Shown: positions 25,315 to 33,981 of the stretch, piece by piece
Layout: every line of letters starts with the position of its first letter
Position numbering within the stretch: position 1 is the first letter of the stretch
From: an uncultured Clostridium sp.
GTDB taxonomy: Bacteria; Bacillota; Clostridia; Clostridiales; Clostridiaceae
NCBI RefSeq assembly: GCF_910588715.1
Contig: NZ_CAJURG010000002.1
Span: forward strand, 168,183 to 232,182
Length of the DNA: 64,000 nucleotides
Reading direction: 5' to 3'
Translations under genes and position numbers: made by a program
Notes under the pieces: model-generated
What the model saw: only the letters and a program-made list of their open reading frames with translations
The model's database searches: none
What the model was told of the DNA's origin: nothing

Positions 25315-26244
25315 TTAAAATGCTAAGAAGTACATTAATACAATGTGAATAGCTAATAATATTAATGCTACTGGTGCTTGGTGCTTGATTATTGAATTTT
25401 TATCTTCAATTTCAAGTAAAGCAGCTGGCATAATATTAAAATTAGCTGCCATTGGGGTTAATAATGTACCGCAGTAACCTGCTGTTAATGCTAAAGCTCC
25501 TGCAATTGCAACATTAGCGCCTTGCGCAAATACAAATGGTATACCTATACCAACTGTTATTACTGAAAATGCTGCAAAAGCATTTCCCATTATCATTGTA
25601 AATAGTGCCATTCCTATGCAATAAGCAGTAACTCCTATAAATAGATTTCCTTGTGGTAATACACTTGATATTCCTGATGAAATTACATCACCAACTCCTG
25701 CTGCTGTAAATAATGCACCAAGTGCCGCTAGTAATTGAGGTAATATACTTACTGCTCCAACTGATTGAAGCATTCTATCTGATTCTTCAACTAAAGCCAT
25801 TGGTTTTGCTTTAGTAATAATAAATGCAACTATTAAAGCAATTATTGCTGCAACTCCTATAGCTGCTGTTCCTGAAATTGGTGTAAATTGTGCAATCCCT
25901 AAAGCAACTAAAGCTATAACTAATGATGGTATAAATACCTTAAGCCCTAATTTGTTTGCTTGTTCTTCTCCAAACTTTGAATCTAAAGCTTTAGTTGTTC
26001 CTGGTTTAACTTGCTTAGTTAAAGTAAGTATTGCTATAACAACTAGTATTCCTCCAACTATCGCTGATGGTATATAAGGTCCAAATATAAATATTATCCC
26101 AAGTAATGACCAAAAAGTGGCTGTTCCAATTTTAGCCTTATGGCTTTTATCCTTTAATGTTAACACAGCAGTATTTAACATCATAATTCCAATTATTATG
26201 TAGAATATTTCTAATAACATATTAGAAATTGCTGCAAAATCCAT
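25315..26244 (-). CDS. DUF979 family permease subunit
   Basis: 309 residues, almost wholly hydrophobic with about nine membrane segments. DUF979 proteins occur with DUF969 proteins and pyroglutamyl peptidase or 5-oxoprolinase genes, so the pair is a candidate pyroglutamate transporter (family knowledge plus inference; the transport activity is not established to my knowledge). AAAGGAG precedes the ATG, and the gene lies 20 bases behind the DUF969 gene. Confidence 0.82.
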   Translation of the reverse strand: MDFAAISNMLLEIFYIIIGIMMLNTAVLTLKDKSHKAKIGTATFWSLLGIIFIFGPYIPSAIVGGILVVIAILTLTKQVKPGTTKALDSKFGEEQANKLGLKVFIPSLVIALVALGIAQFTPISGTAAIGVAAIIALIVAFIITKAKPMALVEESDRMLQSVGAVSILPQLLAALGALFTAAGVGDVISSGISSVLPQGNLFIGVTAYCIGMALFTMIMGNAFAAFSVITVGIGIPFVFAQGANVAIAGALALTAGYCGTLLTPMAANFNIMPAALLEIEDKNSIIKHQAPVALILLAIHIVLMYFLAF

Positions 26245-26264
26245 GTATATCTTCTCCTTTATAA

Positions 26265-26936
26265 CTATTTATTCTTATTTCCAAACTTTCTTTCTAATTG
26301 CTTGTCTAACATCATGTTTTGAATTAAAACTAACACAAAAGTAATTACTGCTATAGGAACTGATGCCTTTGCAATATCTAATCCACTTGTTACATATCCT
26401 AATTCACTTAAAGTATTAGCAATTAATAAAACCCCTGAACTTGCTAAGAAAAGATTTTGTCCATAGAAGTTTCCATAGTTATCCATAGAAGCCGCTGCTG
26501 CTTTTATTTTTGCTTCTGTTTTTTCATCTAGCTTTCCATACTTACTTATTGCAGCACCCTGAGCCATTGGATTTATTAAAGGTCTAACAAATTGAGGATG
26601 TCCACTTATTCTTAGTGACATAGCCCCAGCTATTTGTCTTATTAAGCAATAAAGTGTTAATAATTTTCCTGTTGAAAGATTTTTTACTTTTTTAATAAGT
26701 AAAACTGCTTTTTCTTTTAATCCATATCTTTCTGAGATACCTATTACAGGTAATGTCAATATAAAAATTGTTATTAGTCTTTGATTAACGAATGTCTTTC
26801 CAAGTATTGAAAGTATTTCAGTAATATCCATATTAGCTGCAAAACCTGTAGCAAGAGCTGATATTATTATTACAGCTATACTATCTAATTTTAATGCAAA
26901 TCCGATTATTACCATTAGTATTCCTATTAGTACCAT
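26265..26936 (-). CDS. DUF969 family permease subunit
   Basis: 223 residues with about six membrane segments and the conserved RISGHPQFVRPLINPMAQGA loop. It is the first gene of the DUF969-DUF979-pcp-cyclotransferase run. The start is ATG 26936 just after GGGGG; a longer frame to 26996 contributes a charged stretch with no site. A cre-like element at 27042-27055 suggests carbon control. Confidence 0.82.
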   Translation of the reverse strand: MVLIGILMVIIGFALKLDSIAVIIISALATGFAANMDITEILSILGKTFVNQRLITIFILTLPVIGISERYGLKEKAVLLIKKVKNLSTGKLLTLYCLIRQIAGAMSLRISGHPQFVRPLINPMAQGAAISKYGKLDEKTEAKIKAAAASMDNYGNFYGQNLFLASSGVLLIANTLSELGYVTSGLDIAKASVPIAVITFVLVLIQNMMLDKQLERKFGNKNK

Positions 26937-27041
26937 TTCTGTTCCCCCTATTCCTCTTATATTATATATATACCTCTTTTTTGCAATTTTGTCCATAAAA
27001 AAAATATACCATTTGTGTTTTTTAGTTATTATTTCTTAATT

Positions 27042-27055
27042 TAGAAGCGTTTTCA
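27042..27055 (-). promoter_or_regulatory. Possible CcpA cre site upstream of the DUF969 gene
   Basis: On the minus strand TGAAAACGCTTCTA matches the cre consensus TGWAANCGNTNWCA at 12 of 14 positions. Confidence 0.35.
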
Positions 27056-27158
27056 CCAATTATTTTATCAATAATATTGTGTTTTTTTACTATTTTATCA
27101 TATACAACTTAATTTTAAATTTTTATTAATTTAAATAAAATAAGAGTTTTTTGCATAA

Positions 27159-27470
27159 TTATTCATATCCTTCATAATAATTATGATCATAATAGTCATC
27201 CTTCTTGTCATAATATTTAAAATCCTTGTAATTATCATAATAATCATAATCATCAAAGTAATAATGAAAATCTTCGATTTTATTAATATTATTATCTTCA
27301 CTATTTAAGTCTTTGCTAGGTACTGATTCATATTCTTTTGGAGTAGTTTTATTAAAATAATCACTATAATATGATTTAGGATTTAACATACAAAAATCAA
27401 AGTTATTTTTTATTACATTAAAAATTAAAATAAAAATCAAATATTTAACTATTCTTTCTTTATCCTTCAT
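27159..27470 (-). CDS. Tyr/Asp/Lys-rich membrane-anchored protein
   Basis: 103 residues: a hydrophobic N-terminal segment (about 8-22) followed by an extremely biased tail in which Y, D and K make up most of the last 40 residues (FDDYDYYDNYKDFKYYD and similar). There is a GGGG ribosome binding site before the ATG. I recognise no family. Tyrosine-rich tails occur in spore coat and cross-linked surface proteins, which is only a suggestion here. Bounded by a terminator upstream (27542-27590). Confidence 0.55.
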   Translation of the reverse strand: MKDKERIVKYLIFILIFNVIKNNFDFCMLNPKSYYSDYFNKTTPKEYESVPSKDLNSEDNNINKIEDFHYYFDDYDYYDNYKDFKYYDKKDDYYDHNYYEGYE

Positions 27471-27541
27471 AATTAATTCCCCTACTTTCCTTTAGTTGAT
27501 ATATTTATTTTTAGCTATCTTATAAGTTTTTATTAAAAATA

Positions 27542-27590
27542 AAAAAAGACTATATCAAAATATTTTCCTATTTTTGATATAATCTTTTTT
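27542..27590 (-). terminator. Terminator of the SPOR pseudogene unit
   Basis: GACTATATCAAAA and TTTTGATATAATC pair with one mismatch, with long A and T runs outside. It still follows the decayed SPOR frame. Confidence 0.85.
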
Positions 27591-27594
27591 AAAC

Positions 27595-27762
27595 TTAATT
27601 CTTTTTATAAATATCTATAAAAGTGTGCTTATACCCATTAGATACTAATTCCTTTTTTCTTATTTCAGCATTTAATATTTCCTTAAAACTACTAGCTACA
27701 AATCTATAATATATTTCTTTTTTATCTAAATTACTATTACTTATATTTTTTTCTATATAAAA
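27595..27762 (-). pseudogene. Decayed SPOR-repeat protein gene (3' fragment)
   Basis: The open frame ends at TAA 27597-27595 and contains EIYYRFVASSFKEILNAEIR followed by KKELVSNGYKHTFIDIYKKN. This aligns along its length with the last repeat of the SPOR protein at 15082-15726 (FYRVIVGSF...AENM...L.SEGYEAFIDIYVK). Upstream the frame meets TAA at 27765-27763 with no start codon, so only the last repeat survives, with its terminator. 27471-27822 holds no other gene. Confidence 0.72.
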
Positions 27763-27822
27763 TTAATTATTCAATATAAACATATATACACAAGCATAGT
27801 TATTTACAATTTATGTTTAAAT

Positions 27823-28641
27823 TCATTCAATAAGTATTTGAATTTTTCCTAATGACTTTTCACTTCCATCAGTTCCAACTCTGGTTATTATATATATTTC
27901 ATAAAAATCACCTAATACTTTAATATTATTTTTATCTATAAAATCCATCATAATATTATAGTATTTTTTTGTATCATTATAATCATCATCAAAGTTTAAA
28001 GTTAAATATCTCCCAGCTGGTAAAATAATTTTATCATACTCTTCTATATCCATACTTTGAGTAAATTTTATCATTGCATTTTTATAAACTACTTCTTTAG
28101 ATTTTTTAAGTTCATCACAAGAAATAACAAACCCTAACTCCTTATTAAAATATGTATATTTTCTTTCTATCTCAGCTAAAATCTTACTTAAATTTACCTC
28201 AAACTCTTCTGTGAATCTATTAGAATTATTATACTTAATAAAATCTCTTTTATCATAAAACTTAATGAATATTTTATTTAACCCTTCATCTAATGATACA
28301 CTTATGTTTTCTTCAAGAAATGTAATGTTTTCTTTTATATTGTTTAATTCTTTTATTTTCTCATTAACAATTTCTTTTTGTTTTCTTATAATATGCAAAA
28401 CTGATTCTGGCGAAGTATAATTTTCTATAATATTTTTTATTTCCTCTAAAGATAAGCCCATCGCCTTACATTGTTTTATTAAATCTAAAATTATGAAATC
28501 TTTAGCATTATAATATCTATATCCAGTATTACTATTTATATATGAAGGCTTTAATAAGCCTACTCTATCATAATGCCTTAAAGTTTCCACAGTAATATTG
28601 TGTATTTTTGCTACTTCTCCAATAGAAAATTTAGATTTCAT
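27823..28641 (-). CDS. MerR family regulator with effector-binding domain
   Basis: 272 residues: an N-terminal MerR winged helix (KFSIGEVAKIHNITVETLRHYDRVGLL, to about 75), a long dimerisation helix and a C-terminal GyrI-like effector domain, as in BmrR-type multidrug sensors. It starts two bases after the MATE pump stop, so pump and sensor are one operon. The promoter at 29985-30015 has the 19-bp spacer and dyad expected of a MerR target, so it probably activates its own operon when it binds a drug-like ligand. Confidence 0.88.
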   Translation of the reverse strand: MKSKFSIGEVAKIHNITVETLRHYDRVGLLKPSYINSNTGYRYYNAKDFIILDLIKQCKAMGLSLEEIKNIIENYTSPESVLHIIRKQKEIVNEKIKELNNIKENITFLEENISVSLDEGLNKIFIKFYDKRDFIKYNNSNRFTEEFEVNLSKILAEIERKYTYFNKELGFVISCDELKKSKEVVYKNAMIKFTQSMDIEEYDKIILPAGRYLTLNFDDDYNDTKKYYNIMMDFIDKNNIKVLGDFYEIYIITRVGTDGSEKSLGKIQILIE

Positions 28642-28643
28642 AA

Positions 28644-29951
28644 TTATGCTTCCTCTAAAACTTTAGCTGTATATAATTTTATATTTCCTACTAATTTTAT
28701 CGTTATAAATGTTAATGTTTCTGATATGATTGCACTTGCCCAAATACCATTAATACCAAAAAATTTACCTAATAAGAATAAACATATTGGTAAATATACT
28801 ATCGATCTTAAAATACAACTTAAATTAGAGTACTTTGGTATTTCAATTGCTTGATAATAAACTAAACTATTTAAATTTAAACCTACAGCAAAATAACTTA
28901 AACATGCTATTTTTAATGCTACATAAGCCATATTTGCTATTTGTACATCATTTGTAAATATAGATATTAACACAGGCCCAAATACAAAACTTATAATTAC
29001 AAAAAATCCTGTTATTATTATATTAGAAGCTGATGTTATTCTAAAAAATCCTAACATTTTATTTACATCTTTTTTCCCGTAATTATAACTAACAAGTGGT
29101 TGAACACCTAATGTAATTCCATATAAAACCATATATATATTAGTAGTTAAATAATTTAATATACTATATGCTGAAACTCCAATTTCTCCTGCATACTTTA
29201 CTAAGGCTATATTGGTAAGTAAAACTATTATAGAGTAGCTTCCTTGGGCAAAAAATGAAGGAAATCCTATAATACAAACTTCTTTTGCTGTTTTTAATGA
29301 CACTTTTACTTTTCCAAAAGATAAATATCCCTTCTTCATAATAAAGTGTGGTAATAATATACTTACTGTTACTATTTGTCCAAGACCTGTAGCAATTGCA
29401 GCACCCTTTATTCCCATTCCTAATTTAAAAATAAATATATAATCTAAAATTATATTAGTAATTGCACCACTTATTGTAGATACCATTGCTAATTTGGGTC
29501 TACCATCATTTCTAATAAAACTATTTAAAACAATTCCAATTATATTTGGTATACAAAATAATGCATAAAACCTTAAATATTCAACCCCTAATGGTTTTAA
29601 TATATCAGTAGCACCTAATATACTAACTATCTGATTTGTGAATATCACACATATAATGCTTATTATTAAACTAACTATTAATAAAGACTTAAATACTTGT
29701 CTAAAAATATTAACTGCTTTATCTACATTATTAGCACCTATATTTTTAGAAACTAATGCTCCTCCTCCAATAGCAAACATTGAAGCTAATCCAAATAACA
29801 TAACTGTAAACGGAAGAACTATATTTACAGCTGCTAAGGCAGAATCTCCAACGCCTTGTCCAACGAATATACCATCTATTACTGTATATAATGAAGAAAT
29901 AAACATTGCTAAGGCTGATGGAATAGCATATTTAAAAAATTCCTTTTTCAT
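28644..29951 (-). CDS. MATE family multidrug efflux transporter
   Basis: 435 residues, twelve predicted helices in two homologous halves, closest in feel to the MepA branch (SLYTVIDGIFVGQGVG near the N-terminus). It exports cationic drugs in exchange for Na+ or H+. The start is ATG 29951 behind AAAGGAG; a longer frame to 30008 would contain the -10 of the promoter. Co-transcribed with the MerR regulator. Confidence 0.9.
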   Translation of the reverse strand: MKKEFFKYAIPSALAMFISSLYTVIDGIFVGQGVGDSALAAVNIVLPFTVMLFGLASMFAIGGGALVSKNIGANNVDKAVNIFRQVFKSLLIVSLIISIICVIFTNQIVSILGATDILKPLGVEYLRFYALFCIPNIIGIVLNSFIRNDGRPKLAMVSTISGAITNIILDYIFIFKLGMGIKGAAIATGLGQIVTVSILLPHFIMKKGYLSFGKVKVSLKTAKEVCIIGFPSFFAQGSYSIIVLLTNIALVKYAGEIGVSAYSILNYLTTNIYMVLYGITLGVQPLVSYNYGKKDVNKMLGFFRITSASNIIITGFFVIISFVFGPVLISIFTNDVQIANMAYVALKIACLSYFAVGLNLNSLVYYQAIEIPKYSNLSCILRSIVYLPICLFLLGKFFGINGIWASAIISETLTFITIKLVGNIKLYTAKVLEEA

Positions 29952-29984
29952 ATATATATCTCCTTTAAATTTTAATCCTTTCAA

Positions 29985-30015
29985 ATTATAAACTCTAACC
30001 TTACACAAGAGTCAA
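29985..30015 (-). promoter_or_regulatory. MerR-type promoter/operator of the MATE-merR operon
   Basis: On the minus strand TTGACT and TATAAT are separated by exactly 19 bp, two more than normal. The spacer carries the ACTC...GAGT dyad (ACTC-TTGTGTAAGGTTA-GAGT). An over-long spacer that needs twisting by the bound regulator is the signature of MerR control. Confidence 0.85.
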
Positions 30016-30110
30016 TAGATTTTATCTATTTTATATAAAAATTATTAGATTAAAAATATATAAATTAATATCTTTATTAATTATTTATTCTAAAGTTAAG
30101 CCCTTTTTTC

Positions 30111-30160
30111 AAAGGAAAAGTCCATGATAATATTCTTACTATTATCATGGACTTTTCTTT
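30111..30160. terminator. Bidirectional hairpin
   Basis: AAAAGTCCATGATAAT/ATTATCATGGACTTTT, with one bulged G just outside, follows the small helical protein gene on the minus strand. Confidence 0.88.
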
Positions 30161-30166
30161 AATATT

Positions 30167-30517
30167 TTATTTATTAATATATTTTCCTCTTCTACTATTA
30201 TTTATATAATTCACTGCTCTCATTTTAAACCTTTCATATTCTTTTAAGTTATAAAAATGAATTAAATCTGATACTAAAAATAATGCACTCATTATTAAAT
30301 AATTTAAATCATTTAAATTATTTTTGTCACAAGCTTCAACTTTAATTTCATCAGCTTCAAATTTAAGTTTTTCATAATTTTTTAGAGCTATATTTAAATT
30401 CATTTTTATTTGCTCATCTGTAAAAGACTCAAAATTTTCTATAACAAGCTTATCTATAAATGCTATAAACTCTTCATTTATATGTTTAAATTTTTCATAA
30501 GTATTTATTAAATTCAT
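30167..30517 (-). CDS. Small helical protein of unknown function
   Basis: 116 residues, mostly alpha-helical and charged, with two cysteine-bearing turns (EACDKNN). It has no signal peptide or membrane segment and I recognise no family. GAGG lies eight bases before the ATG, and the gene has its own terminator on each side, so it is a separate short transcript. Confidence 0.6.
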   Translation of the reverse strand: MNLINTYEKFKHINEEFIAFIDKLVIENFESFTDEQIKMNLNIALKNYEKLKFEADEIKVEACDKNNLNDLNYLIMSALFLVSDLIHFYNLKEYERFKMRAVNYINNSRRGKYINK

Positions 30518-30587
30518 ATTTGTCCTCTTTCTAATTAAACTAATAATATATTCATTAATTATATCTTATATAAAAAAACTTTCCAAT

Positions 30588-30623
30588 AAAAAAGATACTT
30601 AAAAATATTTAAGTATCTTTTTT
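30588..30623 (-). terminator. Terminator of the PAP2 gene
   Basis: AAAAAAGATACTTAAA/TTTAAGTATCTTTTTT around a short loop. Confidence 0.85.
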
Positions 30624-30632
30624 ATTAAATAT

Positions 30633-31361
30633 TTATTTTCTATTTTTAATTAATTTACTTTTCTCCTCTATAATTTCCTTATTTTTAATTTTCCCTTTTA
30701 TTTTATAAGGCAAAACCAATATTTTTTCAATTATAGAATCATCTATTCTTCTAACTAAAAAAATTATTCCTTCACATAAAACTATTGCGCTTATAACATC
30801 TAATACAAAGTGTTGTTTTATAAATAAAGTAGATAATATTATTAATACTCCAACTATTTGAGTGTAATAAAACTTAATTTTAGAATCTCCGTATTTTATA
30901 TATCTCATTATAAAATAAGTGGTTAAAACATGTAATGATGGAAAGCAATTAACTGGCTTATCTAAAGAATATATAATATTTACTAAATAATTTAATATAT
31001 CTTTATTTTCAATTATTGGTCTAGTAATTTCTGTTGGATATAAATAATATACAACATAGCAAAAACTCATACCTATAAAAAATGATATAAAAGCTCTAAT
31101 GTACTCTTGTCTTGAATTTAATAATATAAATATAAAGCCTAATACAATATAAACATACCAATATATATATGGAATAATAAATATAGATTTAAATGGAATT
31201 ATATTATCAATTCCAATTGTAAGGTCACTTCCCCTCTTTGCTAAACTACTTGCTAAAACATAATTTATATTAATTATTGGAATCATAATAAACCAAATTA
31301 AATCTGGTATTTTTATTTCACTATTATTATTTAATTTTATCTTATTATCTTTTATCTCCAT
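30633..31361 (-). CDS. PAP2 family phosphatase/phosphotransferase
   Basis: 242 residues with about six membrane helices. Two of the three PAP2 signature motifs are clear: CFPSLHV (PSxH, near 140) and KQHFVLDVISA (HxxxD, near 192), on the outer face. It is of the kind that acts on inositol- or undecaprenyl-type lipid phosphates. The start is ATG 31361, four bases after GAGGTGG; an in-frame ATG five codons earlier is less likely. Confidence 0.82.
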   Translation of the reverse strand: MEIKDNKIKLNNNSEIKIPDLIWFIMIPIININYVLASSLAKRGSDLTIGIDNIIPFKSIFIIPYIYWYVYIVLGFIFILLNSRQEYIRAFISFFIGMSFCYVVYYLYPTEITRPIIENKDILNYLVNIIYSLDKPVNCFPSLHVLTTYFIMRYIKYGDSKIKFYYTQIVGVLIILSTLFIKQHFVLDVISAIVLCEGIIFLVRRIDDSIIEKILVLPYKIKGKIKNKEIIEEKSKLIKNRK

Positions 31362-31465
31362 ATTACCACCTCGCATCTTTTCTAAATGTTACCTTATTTT
31401 TATTAAATTTACTTATTCTATAATTTATTCTATGATAATATTTACTATAGATAATCATGTTAACA

Positions 31466-31497
31466 AAAAAATAACCAATTTTTAATTGGTTATTTTA
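31466..31497 (-). terminator. Terminator of the 76-residue protein gene
   Basis: AAATAACCAATT/AATTGGTTATTT with a short loop and T-rich tail. Confidence 0.85.
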
Positions 31498-31513
31498 ATA
31501 TTTAGATATTGTA

Positions 31514-31744
31514 TTAACCTAGTAGCTTAAACATTTCTGCAACTGATTGTTTTATATTTTCAGGTAAATTATTTAAAGCTCTTTGTCTTGTAGCTTCATC
31601 CTTAATTTGTGCTATTCTCATAATTTGTTGTTGTAATCCTGGAGTTCTATTTAATTCAGCTACTAATCTATTAAACTTATTTGCAAAAGCTGGATCTTCT
31701 CTCATCTTTCTATCAATTTTCATTATAAGTTCATATGGATTCAT
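31514..31744 (-). CDS. Small conserved-looking helical protein
   Basis: 76 residues with no cysteine: a helical, moderately amphipathic chain (NPYELIMKIDRKMREDPAFA; AELNRTPGLQQQIMRIAQI; NLPENIKQSVAEMFKLL). It has the look of a small conserved clostridial protein but I cannot name a family. AAGGAG stands eleven bases before ATG. It is monocistronic, with terminator downstream and a divergent deacetylase gene upstream. Confidence 0.68.
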   Translation of the reverse strand: MNPYELIMKIDRKMREDPAFANKFNRLVAELNRTPGLQQQIMRIAQIKDEATRQRALNNLPENIKQSVAEMFKLLG

Positions 31745-31910
31745 TTACTTCTAATCTCCTTGATTTCTTTATAATTTCATAATATTCTTTATTACTATAA
31801 ATGTTCATAATTAACGTGATTATAGATGTCTAAATAAATTTTATTTAAATTGTATAAACTAAAATTGATTTTACAAAAATATTTTATTTCTATACAAGGA
31901 TGGATTAATA

Positions 31911-32672
31911 ATGAAATTTAAAAAGAAATACATTAATTTTTTCAAAAAAACACTACTAATTTTAATTTTAAGTTTATTATCAAATAGCTTTTTAGCTTAC
32001 GCTTACCTTTTTTCTCCTACGGATATAATTGATAATGATATAAAACCTACAGAAAAAAAGATTGCTTATTTAACCTTTGATGATGGCCCTAGTAAAAATA
32101 CAGAATTAATCCTTAACATATTAAAGGAAAATGATGTACATGCAACATTTTTTATAATTTCACCTTATGTAGAGCCTCATATTAAGTTTATTAAAAGAGC
32201 TTATGAGGAGGGAAATGCTATTGGTAATCATACTGCTGATCATGAATTTAAATATGTTTATACTTCCGAAGAAGCATTTTTTAAAAGCTTTAATAAACAA
32301 CAAGATTTTATAAAAGAAGTTACAGGAAATGATTGTACAATATTTAGATTTCCAGGTGGCTCTCGTAATACTGTAGTTAGAAATTCTAGGGGAAAGGATT
32401 TTACTAAAAATATAACTTCTAAATTAAATGAAATGGGAGTTAATGTCTATGATTGGAATGTTGATTCTGGTGACGCTAAAGGAAATAATATTCCAGTCTC
32501 TACATTAATTCAAAATGTGTCAAAAGAAATTAAAGATAAAGATGGAAATTATAAAAGTACTGCAATAATATTAATGCATGATTGCATGACTAAAAATACT
32601 ACTGTAGAAGCCCTACCTGGCATAATAAAATTATTAAAAGATGCTGGTTATGAATTTGAAATATTAAAATAA
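31911..32672 (+). CDS. Polysaccharide deacetylase family protein
   Basis: 253 residues: an N-terminal membrane/signal segment (about 10-30) and a NodB domain. The metal and catalytic motifs are present: TFDDGPS near 56 (both aspartates), NHTADHEF (HxxxH-type motif 2) near 105 and FRFPGGS near 145, with LMHD near the C-terminus. It deacetylates N-acetylglucosamine in peptidoglycan or another surface glycan, outside the membrane. AAGGATGG ribosome binding site; own terminator. Confidence 0.9.
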   Translation: MKFKKKYINFFKKTLLILILSLLSNSFLAYAYLFSPTDIIDNDIKPTEKKIAYLTFDDGPSKNTELILNILKENDVHATFFIISPYVEPHIKFIKRAYEEGNAIGNHTADHEFKYVYTSEEAFFKSFNKQQDFIKEVTGNDCTIFRFPGGSRNTVVRNSRGKDFTKNITSKLNEMGVNVYDWNVDSGDAKGNNIPVSTLIQNVSKEIKDKDGNYKSTAIILMHDCMTKNTTVEALPGIIKLLKDAGYEFEILK

Positions 32673-32703
32673 CTAAATTGCAAAAGCAATTTAGTTATTT
32701 TTA
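32667..32703. terminator. Bidirectional terminator overlapping the deacetylase stop
   Basis: AAATAACTAAATTGC/GCAATTTAGTTATTT; the left arm begins inside the last codons of the deacetylase gene. Confidence 0.88.
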
Positions 32704-32705
32704 AA

Positions 32706-32948
32706 TTAATAATCTATACCAGCAGCAGCTACATTTTCCTTATCTCTTGATGAACAAGGAGTAACTCCATATGTCATACCACAATGTGGACACTTATCTA
32801 CTAAAGTTTTCATTGTAAAACTTTTTCCACAGCTACATTCAATTTCATGTTGTATTGATATAGGAAAATCTGCTTTTCCTTTACTTCTTACTAAATCAAC
32901 AACTGCTTTTCCATCTTTTTTGTTCATATTTCCACAACCACAACTCAT
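32706..32948 (-). CDS. Small zinc-ribbon-like protein
   Basis: 80 residues. The cysteines are arranged as CGC near the N-terminus, then CSC (about 38-40), CPHC (about 53-56) and a single Cys near 65. CSC plus CPHC is a likely four-cysteine zinc site. It has no DNA-binding or enzymatic motif I recognise. Strong AGGAGG site; monocistronic and convergent with the deacetylase. Confidence 0.65.
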   Translation of the reverse strand: MSCGCGNMNKKDGKAVVDLVRSKGKADFPISIQHEIECSCGKSFTMKTLVDKCPHCGMTYGVTPCSSRDKENVAAAGIDY

Positions 32949-33189
32949 ATTATTTTTTCCTCCTACTTTTGTGTAATATTTTTTCTAATTATAACTTATT
33001 TTAAAAACTATTTCAGTAACAAAAGTTACAAAAAAGCATTAAATATATTATTCCGCAGATTTAATATAGTATGTAAAAATTATTTTTAAATTAAATACTT
33101 TACATAAACAAAATTTATAAATTAGAACACATTGAGTTTATATTGGAATATATTATAGTATATTACAATTCACTTAGGAGGATAAAATT

Positions 33190-33573
33190 ATGAGCTGTAG
33201 ATTAGGAAATTGTGTTTTTAAAACTGGTTGCAATGAACAAATAGATGCTACTGTAAAACTACCAAGGGAAACTAGAAGTTGTATATTTGGTACAGTTCTT
33301 GACTGCGCTGGTTTACCAGTTGCTGATGCAGTTGTTAAATTACTTCAAATAGTTGATAAATGTGAATATCCTGTTCCATTAACTCACACATTCACAGACG
33401 ATAATGGACAATTTTTATTAGGCCCTTTATGCCCAAATACAACTTATATGTTAAAAATATTTAGTGACAACACTCAAATAGTTCACAAATGTTTAAAAGT
33501 AAGCTGTTATAAAGGTGGATGCATAAACGTTAATACTGTATCAAATGAATGTAATCAAGGTTGTGGATGTTAG
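33190..33573 (+). CDS. Cys-rich protein with carboxypeptidase-regulatory-like domain
   Basis: 127 residues. A beta-sandwich CarboxypepD_reg-like domain (IFGTVLDCAGLPVADAVVKL ... TDDNGQFLLGPLCPNTTYML, about 33-110) is flanked by cysteine-rich ends (SCRLGNCVFKTGC and CYKGGCI...CNQGCGC); about a dozen cysteines in all. There is no signal peptide. In spore formers such small, Cys-rich, Ig-like proteins are often coat or exosporium parts made in the mother cell, which I infer but cannot show. TAGGAGG site; own terminator. Confidence 0.65.
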   Translation: MSCRLGNCVFKTGCNEQIDATVKLPRETRSCIFGTVLDCAGLPVADAVVKLLQIVDKCEYPVPLTHTFTDDNGQFLLGPLCPNTTYMLKIFSDNTQIVHKCLKVSCYKGGCINVNTVSNECNQGCGC

Positions 33574-33609
33574 TTTTACACCGAAGTATTTTTATACAAA
33601 AGATAAACT

Positions 33610-33650
33610 AAAAGGAGCTTCAAAAAGCTCCTTTTAATTTTTTTATTAAA
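33610..33650 (+). terminator. Terminator of the Cys-rich protein gene
   Basis: AAAAGGAGCTT/AAGCTCCTTTT followed by a T-run. Confidence 0.9.
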
Positions 33651-33655
33651 TTATT

Positions 33656-33892
33656 TTATAAATTATTATCTAAAGCTATTTTATCTACTATAGCCTTTCT
33701 TTCTTCTCCTATAGCAGCAATTAATTTTGTAGGCATAAATCCATTTTTATAAATTCTATCATCATTTGCTTTTATCATAGCTATAACCGTAGCTTCTAAC
33801 TTTTCATATGATAATAAATCTTCTAAATATAAATCAATTACATCCTTTAATTTTGTTGCTAATTCTCTCGGATTTCTATATACAGCTCTCAT
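33656..33892 (-). CDS. Small conserved clostridial protein, TIGR04540-like
   Basis: 78 residues opening MRAVYRNPRELATKLKDVID, which I recall as the pattern of the TIGR04540 family of short clostridial proteins of unknown function. It is helical and charged, with no cysteine or membrane segment. AAAGGAG before ATG. The family assignment is from memory. Confidence 0.62.
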   Translation of the reverse strand: MRAVYRNPRELATKLKDVIDLYLEDLLSYEKLEATVIAMIKANDDRIYKNGFMPTKLIAAIGEERKAIVDKIALDNNL

Positions 33893-33981
33893 ATGTTACT
33901 CCTTTAATAATCATCTATTTAATAGTTTTTATTTTTTACTTTATGTATTATATATTAATCTAATAATTTTTACTATATATT

